Source of the DNA: Ophiura sarsii | Lineage: Eukaryota; Echinodermata; Ophiuroidea; Amphilepidida; Ophiuridae | Direction of reading: 5' to 3' | Assembly: GCA_035610835.1 (NCBI GenBank) | Contig: CM069441.1 | Location: 103,103,606-103,167,605, forward strand | DNA length: 64,000 bases | Shown here: in pieces, positions 50,201-59,608 of the stretch | Layout: the number at the start of each line of letters is the position of its first letter | Numbering within the stretch: the first letter of the stretch is position 1 | Position numbers and translations under genes: made by a program | Notes under the pieces: model-generated | What the model was told of the DNA's origin: nothing | Databases searched by the model: none | Seen by the model: the letters and a program-made list of their open reading frames with translations, nothing else

Positions 50201-53200
50201 GATGCAACAAACCCAACTTTAAGATCACGACCCTTTCAGTTACATACCTCTGTTAAAAGATCTGCTAAGTCGCCATGCACTTTGGTGCTTAATGATGTAT
50301 GGGCCAAGTTGATGAGTGTCTCTCTGTCCATTTCCTTCTCTACTTTGATTTTTTCCAGTACATCTAAAGCCAAGGTCTTGGCCTGTTCAAATCCCTCTGT
50401 TACCAGACGAGGATGTAATCCCTGAAATGTGGACAAAGATAATGTTATTATTGATGTTACAGACAAATACCATCGTCTGATTTTGAATTCAAAACAGTAT
50501 ATACACATATTATACTGTAAGCAACCCAAATTGGTTTGCTATCATACAGAAATTGATTTGAAGTTGTTTTAGATGTAAAATGGGCGGAGGAATCACATTC
50601 ACATCCCACTGAAAATATCCACTTGTATTGTATCTCTACCAAGCTTCCGTGTGTCAACAAATATAATTTCAAACAGTACCATAAAAATCATGTTATCACT
50701 TTACAGCCAATTGTTTCTGTGCATTACTATTTGATCGAGGTTCCAATTTCATTATTTCACACACATCCTAAATTGAACAGAAACAGTTGAAAGTAGACAT
50801 GCGGCAACATCTGTACTTTATGTCACTAGATTAAAGCCACAGGTCCACTCTTACCAGCCGCTCCTTTGGGAATATCTCATGGTTGAGATTTCTCCATCTT
50901 AACTCTATTTTATCTGTCACCAACAGGTGTAGGCTAGTTCACCCTAGGTAAACTAGTCATAGTGGACCTAGACTTTTAAGAGCTCACCTCACCTCACAAC
51001 TTGAGCTGACACAGAATATTATAAGTTCCAAACATGTTCTATGGCACGAAAACAACCATTTCAATTCACTGAAGAAAACAATTCAATGTGGCCAATTCAA
51101 TCGCTTCATCAATTACAACACTAATGTGATGCGATCAAACCAAATGCATCAGTTTTAGTTTTCTACTTGATATTATATCTATTTTATACTGTAGGTTATT
51201 TGCTCAGTACATTTTGCAGAAAACCACATTAAAAATGGACACTCAATTCTAAAGATATGAGCTATGTAAAGGTTTCAAAACTATGGAAAACAAAAGAATG
51301 TCTATCCTTTGGTTGGTTATTTATTCACACACATCCTAAATTGAACGAGGATGTAATCCCTGAAATGTGGACAAAGATAATGTTATTATTGATGTTACAG
51401 ACAAATACCATCGTCTGATTTTGAATTCAAAACAGTATATACACATATTATACTGTAAGCAACCCAAATTGGTTTGCTATCATACAGAAATTGATTTGAA
51501 GTTGTTTTAGATGTAAAATGGGCGGAGGAATCACATTCACATCCCACTGAAAATATCCACTTGTATTGTATCTCTACCAAGCTTCCGTGTGTCAACAAAT
51601 ATAATTTCAAACAGTACCATAAAAATCATGTTATCACTTTACAGCCAATTGTTTCTGTGCATTACTATTTGATCGAGGTTCCAATTTCATTATTTCACAC
51701 ACATCCTAAATTGAACAGAAACAGTTGAAAGTAGACATGCGGCAACATCTGTACTTTATGTCACTAGATTAAAGCCACAGGTCCACTCTTACCAGCCGCT
51801 CCTTTGGGAATATCTCATGGTTGAGATTTCTCCATCTTAACTCTATTTTATCTGTCACCAACAGGTGTAGGCTAGTTCACCCTAGGTAAACTAGTCATAG
51901 TGGACCTAGACTTTTAAGAGCTCACCTCACCTCACAACTTGAGCTGACACAGAATATTATAAGTTCCAAACATGTTCTATGGCACGAAAACAACCATTTC
52001 AATTCACTGAAGAAAACAATTCAATGTGGCCAATTCAATCGCTTCATCAATTACAACACTAATGTGATGCGATCAAACCAAATGCATCAGTTTTAGTTTT
52101 CTACTTGATATTATATCTATTTTATACTGTAGGTTATTTGCTCAGTACATTTTGCAGAAAACCACATTAAAAATGGACACTCAATTCTAAAGATATGAGC
52201 TATGTAAAGGTTTCAAAACTATGGAAAACAAAAGAATGTCTATCCTTTGGTTGGTTATTTATTCACACACATCCTAAATTGAACGAGGATGTAATCCCTG
52301 AAATGTGGACAAAGATAATGTTATTATTGATGTTACAGACAAATACCATCGTCTGATTTTGAATTCAAAACAGTATATACACATATTATACTGTAAGCAA
52401 CCCAAATTGGTTTGCTATCATACAGAAATTGATTTGAAGTTGTTTTAGATGTAAAATGGGCGGAGGAATCACATTCACATCCCACTGAAAATATCCACTT
52501 GTATTGTATCTCTACCAAGCTTCCGTGTGTCAACAAATATAATTTCAAACAGTACCATAAAAATCATGTTATCACTTTACAGCCAATTGTTTCTGTGCAT
52601 TACTATTTGATCGAGGTTCCAATTTCATTATTTCACACACATCCTAAATTGAACAGAAACAGTTGAAAGTAGACATGCGGCAACATCTGTACTTTATGTC
52701 ACTAGATTAAAGCCACAGGTCCACTCTTACCAGCCGCTCCTTTGGGAATATCTCATGGTTGAGATTTCTCCATCTTAACTCTATTTTATCTGTCACCAAC
52801 AGGTGTAGGCTAGTTCACCCTAGGTAAACTAGTCATAGTGGACCTAGACTTTTAAGAGCTCACCTCACCTCACAACTTGAGCTGACACAGAATATTATAA
52901 GTTCCAAACATGTTCTATGGCACGAAAACAACCATTTCAATTCACTGAAGAAAACAATTCAATGTGGCCAATTCAATCGCTTCATCAATTACAACACTAA
53001 TGTGATGCGATCAAACCAAATGCATCAGTTTTAGTTTTCTACTTGATATTATATCTATTTTATACTGTAGGTTATTTGCTCAGTACATTTTGCAGAAAAC
53101 CACATTAAAAATGGACACTCAATTCTAAAGATATGAGCTATGTAAAGGTTTCAAAACTATGGAAAACAAAAGAATGTCTATCCTTTGGTTGGTTATTTAT

Positions 53201-54136
53201 TCCTCAAAATCAATATCCCAACCTCCCAACTCCTTTTGCTTGATCACATCACATATATAACATATCCATTGACAAACCTACCTCTGATATGTATAGATCT
53301 GCTTGTTTGAGAAGCTCTCCAATAATGAGAACATTGGATGTAGTACCGTCACCAGTGATGTCATCTTGTGCTGTTGATACCTTAGCTATGAGAGAGGCAG
53401 TTGGATGCTGAATTTGCTGTGGTGAGGATTGGTAGAAAGAAGACAATTGTAATGATTTGGTGATCAACTGAATTGACACAAGAATGAAAACAGGTTCATA
53501 CACATAATAAGATCCAATTATTGTGCATCAAGACAAAACAAAATCTGAAAATGTGATTCAAAAAATGGTTACATGTCCATTGTCCAGTGCAAAGTTAGAG
53601 GACATTTGGGAAAAAGTGTACTTGAGGTCCCAGATTCTGGACTGTACTAGTATCGTCAGATACTGGAACACCGAGTATTATTCGATACTGGTACAAAGTC
53701 AGTGTTCCAATATTGGCCGATACAGGCACATAAAAAATGTCCCAGTATACTGGGCGATATTGGAACATAATTGTGTACAGTATCATTCAATACTGGAACA
53801 AATCTAACTGGTATCACGTATACCAGTATCAAGCGATACTGGAACACAAATTGGTGTTGCAGTATCGACTGATACTGAATCAGTTAAATCGTACCAGTAT
53901 CGACCGATACTGGCAACTTTTATGCTCCAGTATTGAACGATACTGGTATACCAGTATCTGGGACCTAAAGTACACTTTTTCCGGACATTGATTTGCCAAA
54001 GGCATTAACAGAACTTTATTAATTGCATGCTTTACATTCAGTAAGTGTAATACAGCATACTTGATGACTTACCATTTCATGTAGGAGAACATTGCCATCT
54101 TTAGTCAGTTTAATATCACCACTACCGGAAACCAAC
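44155..54136 (-). CDS. CCT6: T-complex protein 1 subunit zeta (CCT6), lacking the first exon(s)
   Basis: Subunit of the cytosolic chaperonin TRiC/CCT, a two-ring ATP-driven folding machine whose clients include actin and tubulin. Eleven exons on the minus strand, in transcript order: 54073-54136, 53282-53416, 50248-50421, 49316-49530, 48858-49017, 48250-48332, 47520-47616, 47019-47166, 45904-46140, 45423-45495, 44155-44227. All have AG/GT borders and one frame runs through them (485 residues). Family landmarks: KLTKDGN, the nucleotide-binding [25 protein letters not shown] [42 protein letters not shown], and the C-terminal [13 protein letters not shown]. Adding the 46 N-terminal residues known for animal CCT6 gives 531, the usual length, so no internal exon is missing. 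The N-terminal exon (RTNLGPKGT region) was not found up to 64000 and probably lies beyond the window. Possible AATAAA signals (as TTTATT on the plus strand) lie near 42.77-42.84 kb. Confidence 0.97.
44667..44882. mobile_element. MITE family M2, copy 2, in last CCT6 intron
   Basis: Inverted ends ccacttgcttgagaatatgg and its partner near 44838-44870 (cattctcaaggaggtagct). Related to 41348-41625 along most of its length. Confidence 0.75.
45078..45110. mobile_element. Isolated mariner-type terminus
   Basis: acagggagtgtcaaaaaagt then gtcccatg, like one end of a mariner element. No second end nearby. Confidence 0.35.
45423..45495 (-). CDS. CCT6: CCT6 exon
   Basis: Encodes [20 protein letters not shown] and ILHS, matching the penultimate zeta segment. 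Ends in a split Ala codon GC|gtaag. Confidence 0.95.
45904..46140 (-). CDS. CCT6: CCT6 exon (second equatorial segment)
   Basis: Begins [19 protein letters not shown], continues with [20 protein letters not shown] and [12 protein letters not shown], and ends VGVDMATG, whose Asp belongs to the conserved ATP-site region. Acceptor catttag, donor ACTG|gtagg. Confidence 0.96.
46289..46623. mobile_element. Palindromic MITE in CCT6 intron
   Basis: Ends gtgccctatttcataaa and ttatgagggcc face each other, and the interior is full of cttaag and ttcttaa words that pair across the centre. No coding sequence. Confidence 0.6.
47019..47166 (-). CDS. CCT6: CCT6 exon
   Basis: Encodes [20 protein letters not shown] then [19 protein letters not shown] and [10 protein letters not shown]. 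Acceptor tattag, donor GATG|gtaag. Confidence 0.95.
47520..47616 (-). CDS. CCT6: CCT6 exon
   Basis: Encodes [16 protein letters not shown] then [16 protein letters not shown], the return from the apical into the intermediate domain. Acceptor ccttcag, donor CTG|gtaag. Confidence 0.94.
48250..48332 (-). CDS. CCT6: CCT6 exon (apical domain end)
   Basis: Encodes [20 protein letters not shown] then AKRRNMER, a zeta-subunit signature region. Acceptor catttag, donor AAAG|gtagg. Confidence 0.95.
48858..49017 (-). CDS. CCT6: CCT6 exon (apical domain)
   Basis: Encodes [18 protein letters not shown] ... [10 protein letters not shown] ... GFVVINQK, apical-domain sequence facing substrate in the chaperonin cavity. 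Acceptor tttgatag, donor AAAAG|gtgag. Confidence 0.95.
49316..49530 (-). CDS. CCT6: CCT6 exon (intermediate/apical)
   Basis: Encodes [11 protein letters not shown] ... [18 protein letters not shown] ... [22 protein letters not shown], the strongly conserved lead-in to the apical domain. Acceptor cttatag, donor AAAAG|gtata. Confidence 0.96.
50248..50421 (-). CDS. CCT6: CCT6 exon (equatorial to intermediate)
   Basis: Fifty-eight codons from [12 protein letters not shown] to DLADLLTE. Its first 15 bases and the acceptor (cacatttcag) lie inside the 938-bp unit that is repeated three times upstream, so two extra copies of this 3' splice site precede the real one in the transcript. Confidence 0.96.
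50407..53202. repeat. 938-bp unit in three near-identical tandem copies inside a CCT6 intron
   Basis: Units 50407-51344, 51345-52282 and 52283-53202 (the last lacks about 18 bp). I saw no difference in the stretches compared, and all three contain the same 71-codon chance frame. Each unit starts inside the GLHPRL exon and carries its 3' splice site, so acceptors recur at about 51359 and 52297. The identity points to a very recent duplication or an assembly artefact. Confidence 0.95.
53282..53416 (-). CDS. CCT6: CCT6 exon (GDGTT ATP-binding motif)
   Basis: Forty-five codons in phase 0, [13 protein letters not shown] ... [16 protein letters not shown] ... LYISE. Contains the group II chaperonin nucleotide-binding GDGTT motif. 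Acceptor caccacag, donor GAG|gtagg. Confidence 0.97.
53600..53989. mobile_element. MITE built of repeated GATACTGG palindromes, CCT6 intron
   Basis: Inverted ends ggaaaaagtgtacttgaggt and cctaaagtacactttttcc, flanked by ggacatt at 53600-53606 and 53983-53989. The interior is a chain of about nine imperfect 18-21 bp palindromes of the type ccagtatcgaccgatactgg. The open frames are by-products. Confidence 0.8.
54073..54136 (-). CDS. CCT6: CCT6 exon (KLTKDGN)
   Basis: Most 5' exon seen. Its first base completes a split codon (Met in the family), then [21 protein letters not shown], part of the equatorial ATP-binding domain. Acceptor ctcttcag, donor ATG|gtaag. Confidence 0.95.
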
Positions 54137-54530
54137 CTGAAGAGGGAAAAAATCAGTTGATTAAATTGAAAAAAAGAATCTTCAACTCTATGTAGAATAG
54201 TGTTTGATACAACACTTTCACTTGCAGAGAAAAACCAAAGAAAAACAAGTCTTCAATCTCGATTTTGTTACCCAGTGTCGCGTCGCTATGCTCCACCATG
54301 CCACACTTAATTAGCAGAATTTGCTATGCGATCTAAAAAGTGTATAGCAGGTTTCGACCAATGGAATGAAATAGCATGGTTTGCATAAGCTGCCCGCGTC
54401 GAAAATTCAATATTTTGTATGATTTCATTATTTTGATATTTCATGCTGGAAAAAAAAAAAAATATGATACGAAAATTGAGTACCTGGTCCACTTCTCTTT
54501 TTAGTTTATACAAATTACCTGCCTTACAAC

Positions 54531-55420
54531 ATGACCTCCACAGATAGACTTTTTGCTGATAACTGTGTCATCTGCAGGACCCTTCAGTACGACAATGACA
54601 CAACCCTACTACGAAAAGACCTTGACAATCTAGCCAAGTTGGAAAAGAAGTGGCAAATGAAATACAGACACATGTTTCACACTGTAAGTCAAATGCTCTC
54701 CAAACCCCAACAACCATATATTATACACTCTCAACAACACCCCACTACAGGAGACTAAATCGCATGCATACTTGTTTCAATAGCGTGACAGATATGCTTA
54801 AAGGACTTAAACTGGAGTGACCTTGCTACAAGGCGGAAAGTCAATCACCTCTTTATCTCCCAGAAGGCTTATATAATGGTCAACTCTCAATCCCAGTCCA
54901 AACACTAGGTTAGACATGATCATAAAATTTTGAAAATAAAAGTATCTCTTTGAAAATGGAATACATGGTAATAAAGTTTACTTTCATGATGTCCAGTTGC
55001 TTGTGTGGGGTTATTTAGACATCAGTGAATACATCCCAGTCCACATCGTACTACACTGCTGGATTTAAAAGAGGTAAACATGGGAGTTTTCAACATATTT
55101 TGGCTACCAAATTTTCAAAAAAATGTCGCCCTCTGTAGTCAATGATATGAACATCCTTAACTAGGTCACTCGCTCCACCAGAAGAAACCACAACAAACTA
55201 TTAATTGAAATTCAAACATCATGTGACAGCTATAAATATTCATGTTTACCAAGGACTGTCACTGACTGGAACAATCTACCGGAAAATATTGTAAACATCG
55301 AACTCTCAAAGACATTCAAAATCCAAGTCAATAACCCTAACCCCACTAGACCATACAAAATCATCCAAAATAAAACTATCTCCACGCGCGTGCTGCTGCA
55401 TTGGCTCGATGACGTCACCT
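54531..55420 (+). mobile_element. Decayed LINE, reverse-transcriptase C-terminal half
   Basis: Pieces in order: RLFADNCVICRT with LRKDLDNLAKLEKKWQMKY (the YADD-type motif altered to FADN), then SVTDMLKGL, LATRRKVNHLFISQKAY, then TTRRNHNKLLIEIQTS, PRTVTDWNNLPENIVNIEL. The frame changes several times. The order matches non-LTR RT ORFs from the catalytic motif to the C terminus. Inactive. Confidence 0.8.
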
Positions 55421-55427
55421 ACCGCAG

Positions 55428-55462
55428 GCATATGTGGCCACGAAGTTTGTGGCCGCATATGC
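55428..55462. repeat. Hairpin gcatatgtggccac
   Basis: gcatatgtggccac and gtggccgcatatgc form a 14-bp stem with one G-U type position and a 7-base loop, between the LINE remnant and the tRNA-like SINE head. Confidence 0.75.
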
Positions 55463-55465
55463 GCT

Positions 55466-55545
55466 GGGGAGTTAGCTCAGTTGATAGGGGCACAGACTGG
55501 GGTGCGAATGGTCCCGGGATCGAATCCCGGGGGGTGCTCGGTGTA
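55466..55545 (+). repeat. tRNA-derived SINE head or tRNA pseudogene
   Basis: ggggagttagctcagttgat (A box) and gggatcgaatccc at 55516-55528 (B box) are spaced as in a tRNA. The acceptor and anticodon stems are poor, so it is not a working tRNA. The following ~70 bases end in t/c-rich sequence as in SINE bodies. Confidence 0.65.
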
Positions 55546-56890
55546 CCTAGCTCGGTGATTTTTCGGGTTAAAAAAATTGTACTTTTTCCCCCTCCCCCGA
55601 TACACGCAAAAACATAGCTGTGGGAGTTAGGGTTAAACACTTCAACTTCAAGTAAGCAACAACAACAATACAGCGCGCACACACATCCCCGATTCGTTTT
55701 ACTCCACTATTATTGTAGGAGTGTTGAATCGAATCAACGAAAACGAAATTAAGTCATCAAATTCAACAACCGAGCGAGTGAAATTGGGGCCTTATATTGT
55801 ACTTTTAGAAATAAGAAAACCTTCAAAATCTCCAGAATTCATGACGTATGATTAACCTCGGTGGCACCAAACGATTCCCCAAGTCAAGTAAACATAAATT
55901 TAACTGCAAGTGGGTATGTCCATGAGTTGGGCCAAAAAGTGTGACATGAGGTCAAAATTTCAAAATTGTTTAATTGTTAATCTGATATTATTTTTAGGTC
56001 CGACAATATCCATACTTTTGAAAAATAGTGAACTTTTTCATCTCAAGTATGAAAATAATCATTGATTGCAGGTCAGTTTCAGGATATTATGGTAAAAATA
56101 CCTATGCTATATGGACACCATTCTGACACTTCTCCCTTGCATTGTTTTTAAATAGTTCAGGTTACTCACCATTCTTATATCTATAGATTTATATTGCACT
56201 TTCATGGTCAGATTCATAAAAGTACACAATTGATACTACTCTACATCACAAAAAGTGATATGATGCTTCGCAAATTGAGGGTTGTGGGGTAATTTGGTTC
56301 AAGCCTTTTTGATGTAGTATTTATGTCTGTAATCAATAAAGATTGCTTCTGACACACATATTTTGTATAATTTTATCATCACTGATAACTCTTATAACTG
56401 ATTTAGTAACATTACAATTAAATAAAAAGTAAAAGCTTCTGTCCATACGGCTAAACATACAAGAAATTTACCTGATGCTACATGGACACCATGTCCTGTA
56501 GCATTGTTTTACAGATAACTAACATAAAATGAAGTAAGACACATTTCACTTCCTCTTTATATCAATAGCCACTACAATTACTACTAAAAATAAGAGTGAT
56601 GTATAGAATTTTTTGTCAACGTCCTGGGACGTTGACATTTGAATTCAGATTCAGGCCTTGTGGTAGAGTCTATGAATTGCTTTCATGTATCTTGAATCAG
56701 TATTTGTACCCAAAATACTGTATATTAGATCTGGATATGAAAATATGAACACATATGTTGTTACAATTGTGGAGAAATGGTTTAAATAATATAAAACAAA
56801 TGATAGAGTTTTGCAAAATCTGTGACATTCGTTGTGTTTACTATATTCTGTTTGGTATATAAATAATTTTCCACTCTCCATTTTCTGAAT

Positions 56891-56971
56891 GTAGTGGTGG
56901 CCGAGTGGTTAAGGCGCTGGATTCACGTTCTTTTGGAAACATTTACGGGAGTTGAGTCCGGTCTGGAGCAT
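56891..56971 (+). repeat. tRNA-Ser-like pseudogene or SINE head
   Basis: gtagtggtggccgagtggtt followed by aaggcgctgg matches the 5' half of animal serine tRNAs, including the class II A box. The B box is degenerate (ggagttgagtcc) and the 3' acceptor strand is lost. Confidence 0.6.
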
Positions 56972-57807
56972 GTATTTTTCTTGTTTTTCTATAAAATTTG
57001 TTATTAAATATATTATTCATTTAGTTTCACATTAATGGCGGTTAAAAGTGTACAAATCATTTTTTTCTTCTGCGAATTAATTAAATGATAATTAAAATAA
57101 AACCCTGGACTTCTCAATTTATAATCAACATCAAAACATGTTATAATGCGCATGCCTAGCACGTCTGCGATTATTATGGGATATTTATTGCGCAATATTT
57201 TACCTGACCTCATCACATTTGGGTATAGTTGTGATACACAGGTGGGGCCTCATGGGATAGAAGTTGGGGTGAACAAGCACACAGGATAAATGAGTCCGAC
57301 GATGGAGGGTTCCAGAGAGAAAAGTGGGCCCAGCATAAAAACAAAGAGTTTTTGTTAAAATACATCATACACTGTCTAAATCTTCTTTTTCATATTTCCT
57401 TTGTCGTCAGTGTTAATTTCATTTTAGGACGTTGACCAGTTTTTTGTAAATACCTTGTTTAATTTGATACCCAATATCTACATGTACTTGATTACCGGCA
57501 CTACATGGACACAGTGTCCATGTAGCATGGACACAGTGTCCATGTAGCATCAGGTACATTGTTTTGGTAAAAATGGTATCAAATAGTGTGAGTTATCTCA
57601 CTAAAAACTGTCATGTTATGTTATTTCCCATATATTTTCAAGTAGACAAGAAATATTTGAAAAATAATTATGGGTGCCATCATTATAACCTAATTAAAGT
57701 TTTGTCTCTAAGCTACATGGTAATACCGGCACTACAGGTGGACACCGCGCTTGTTTTCAGTTTTTTTGCTGTCTTTAATAAAAACCAATTACCCCAAAAC
57801 TGGTCCC

Positions 57808-58615
57808 AATGAGAATCAGGCCGCGATGAATTTTATTATTTTAATTGCCCGATCGGGCAAGGCTAGGTCAACTTTTACTTGCCCGATTTTGCCCGAATAA
57901 TATTGCAATATTTTTAAGACATTTAAAATGGTATTGATGGGTCAGATTTCTTGCCGATTATGCCATTTTTTGCCATCGTTTTTACGACAATCGGTAGCAA
58001 ACTACACAATCGCGGCAGTCGCTATTTTCCCTTCCCATCATGCAATAGCCACTATCTTCAACTGACCTAAATCATCATTACGCATGCGTTGTGACCGTGG
58101 GAAAGGTCCATTTTACAATTTTTCATTTCTTTCGGATTTGTTCGACTCTCCGAAGCCCGAGAAAATGATGTCATGCTAATAAATAGAGACCACATGTTTT
58201 GACTCGAGATTACTCGAGATTTCCAGAGATCTTGCAAAATCGCCACGTCGCGGTTCAAACATGTGCATTAAGCCCTTCGATCGCCGAAATTGCGGCCTCT
58301 GATAGCGAGGTTCTTGTTTTTATGAATGAAAAGCTATAAGCGGCACTGTTTTATTTATTAAATAATAACGGAAGGGAATTAAAGAAGGAATATGGGTACA
58401 TCTTAAATTTGTGTTTCATTATATTTACAAAGGTAAAACTCAAAAACTGACTACAAACTTGTGATATTATTGCCAAATTGGCGACTTTATTATGTTTTCT
58501 TGTGAGCATTTGTACTTGCCCGTCGGGCAGCATGTCCTGTGGTTCAGCTAGCCCGGACAGAAAAATGGTTGCCCCGGGCTATCGGGCAGGCGATTTGTCG
58601 CAGCCTGAATGAGAA
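57808..58615. mobile_element. hAT-like non-autonomous element, 0.8 kb
   Basis: Inverted ends caggccgcgatgaat / atttgtcgcagcctg. aatgagaa occurs at 57808-57815 and at 58608-58615, an 8-bp duplication with one extra T on the left. gcccgatcgggca-like palindromes near both ends may be transposase-binding repeats. No transposase. Confidence 0.75.
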
Positions 58616-59064
58616 CCTCTAGTAAAATACTTAATTGCAGGGAGCCATTCATTTCAGTATGTGAAAGGATCTTTTTACTTGAGAGGGGCAATCATATGCT
58701 ACACCGGACACCACGTCAACAATCAGTGACGTTTCCTCAAATAATTTTAAAATAACATCATATGGGTACAGTTTTTGTTCAAACTTTGAATGTGATACGG
58801 TAAAATTTAGGACCCAAAATCAGTGGGTTCAAATGTCATCCGTGTTGTTGGTGAGCTTAAAATACCGATGCTACATGCTTTTTTGGGGCGGACACCATTC
58901 TGTAGCATAGGTATGGGCAATTTCCCGAAGACGTCATATCAAATATTGACTTTGCACGTTGTACGGCTGCGCAGAAGATTTTGCTAGCCAATGATTGCAC
59001 TCGTGTCAGTTTTTCTGTATTGGCGCGAATCAATATATCGACATACATTTTACCTCACTCTGTA

Positions 59065-59346
59065 AGTGTATGGGTCGTTCTTTAAAAGTCCCCATTGAAG
59101 ACATGCAGTGGTAGGGTATACTAAAAGAACTCCCAAAAATCTTCTTGCGATATTTTCGGAACGCCAAATTTGTAAGTTTTTTGATTGAAATTCTAGGTCG
59201 AGGTGTAAGTGTATGGGTCGTTCTTTAAAAGTCCCATTGAAGACATTCAGTGGTAGGGTATACTAAAAGAACTCCCAAAAATCTTCTTGCGATATTTTCG
59301 TAACGCCAAATTTGTAAGTTTTTTTGATTGAAATTCTAGGTCGAGT
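59065..59346. repeat. 141-bp tandem duplication
   Basis: Copies at about 59065-59205 and 59206-59346, starting gtgtatgggtcgttctttaa and ending attctaggtcga, with only a few differences. Confidence 0.9.
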
Positions 59347-59608
59347 AAAATGATACATGTGCTTATTTGTTGTCTGTGAGCTTTTGTGAATATTTTCTCG
59401 AATTGGAGTCATTTTTAATTGAAAATAGACAGTTGAAATTAAATGTTGGTTCCAAATTCAACAGAGAGCACTTAGCCTAGCCTAGGTACACAGCAACAGC
59501 AATATTCAAGCACCATTTAAGAAAATAACGGTGCCCGGCTATGCAGTGGAGTGTACGGGGACGTACTGTGCCCCCACTAGCTGGGGCATGTAGCGGGTAT
59601 GTTCATTA

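Larger units (their letters stand above)
56098..58912. repeat. Dispersed tgctacatggacacc motif cluster
   Basis: The motif or its complement occurs near 56098, 56474, 57498-57554 (several), 57730, 58698, 58870 and 58905. Pairs are arranged concentrically: cctgatgctacatggacac at 56470 mirrors gtgtccatgtagcatcagg at 57536, and tacctatgcta at 56097 mirrors tagcataggta near 58905. Probably nested ends of related elements. No gene. Confidence 0.6.

Noticed and set aside
50457..52548. A 71-codon minus-strand frame present three times, as a tandem gene family
   Set aside because: It is chance coding within an intronic 938-bp unit that has been triplicated; the identity reflects DNA duplication, not selection.
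55466..55545. Functional tRNA gene
   Set aside because: A and B boxes are good, but the acceptor stem does not pair and no proper anticodon arm can be drawn; a SINE head is more likely.
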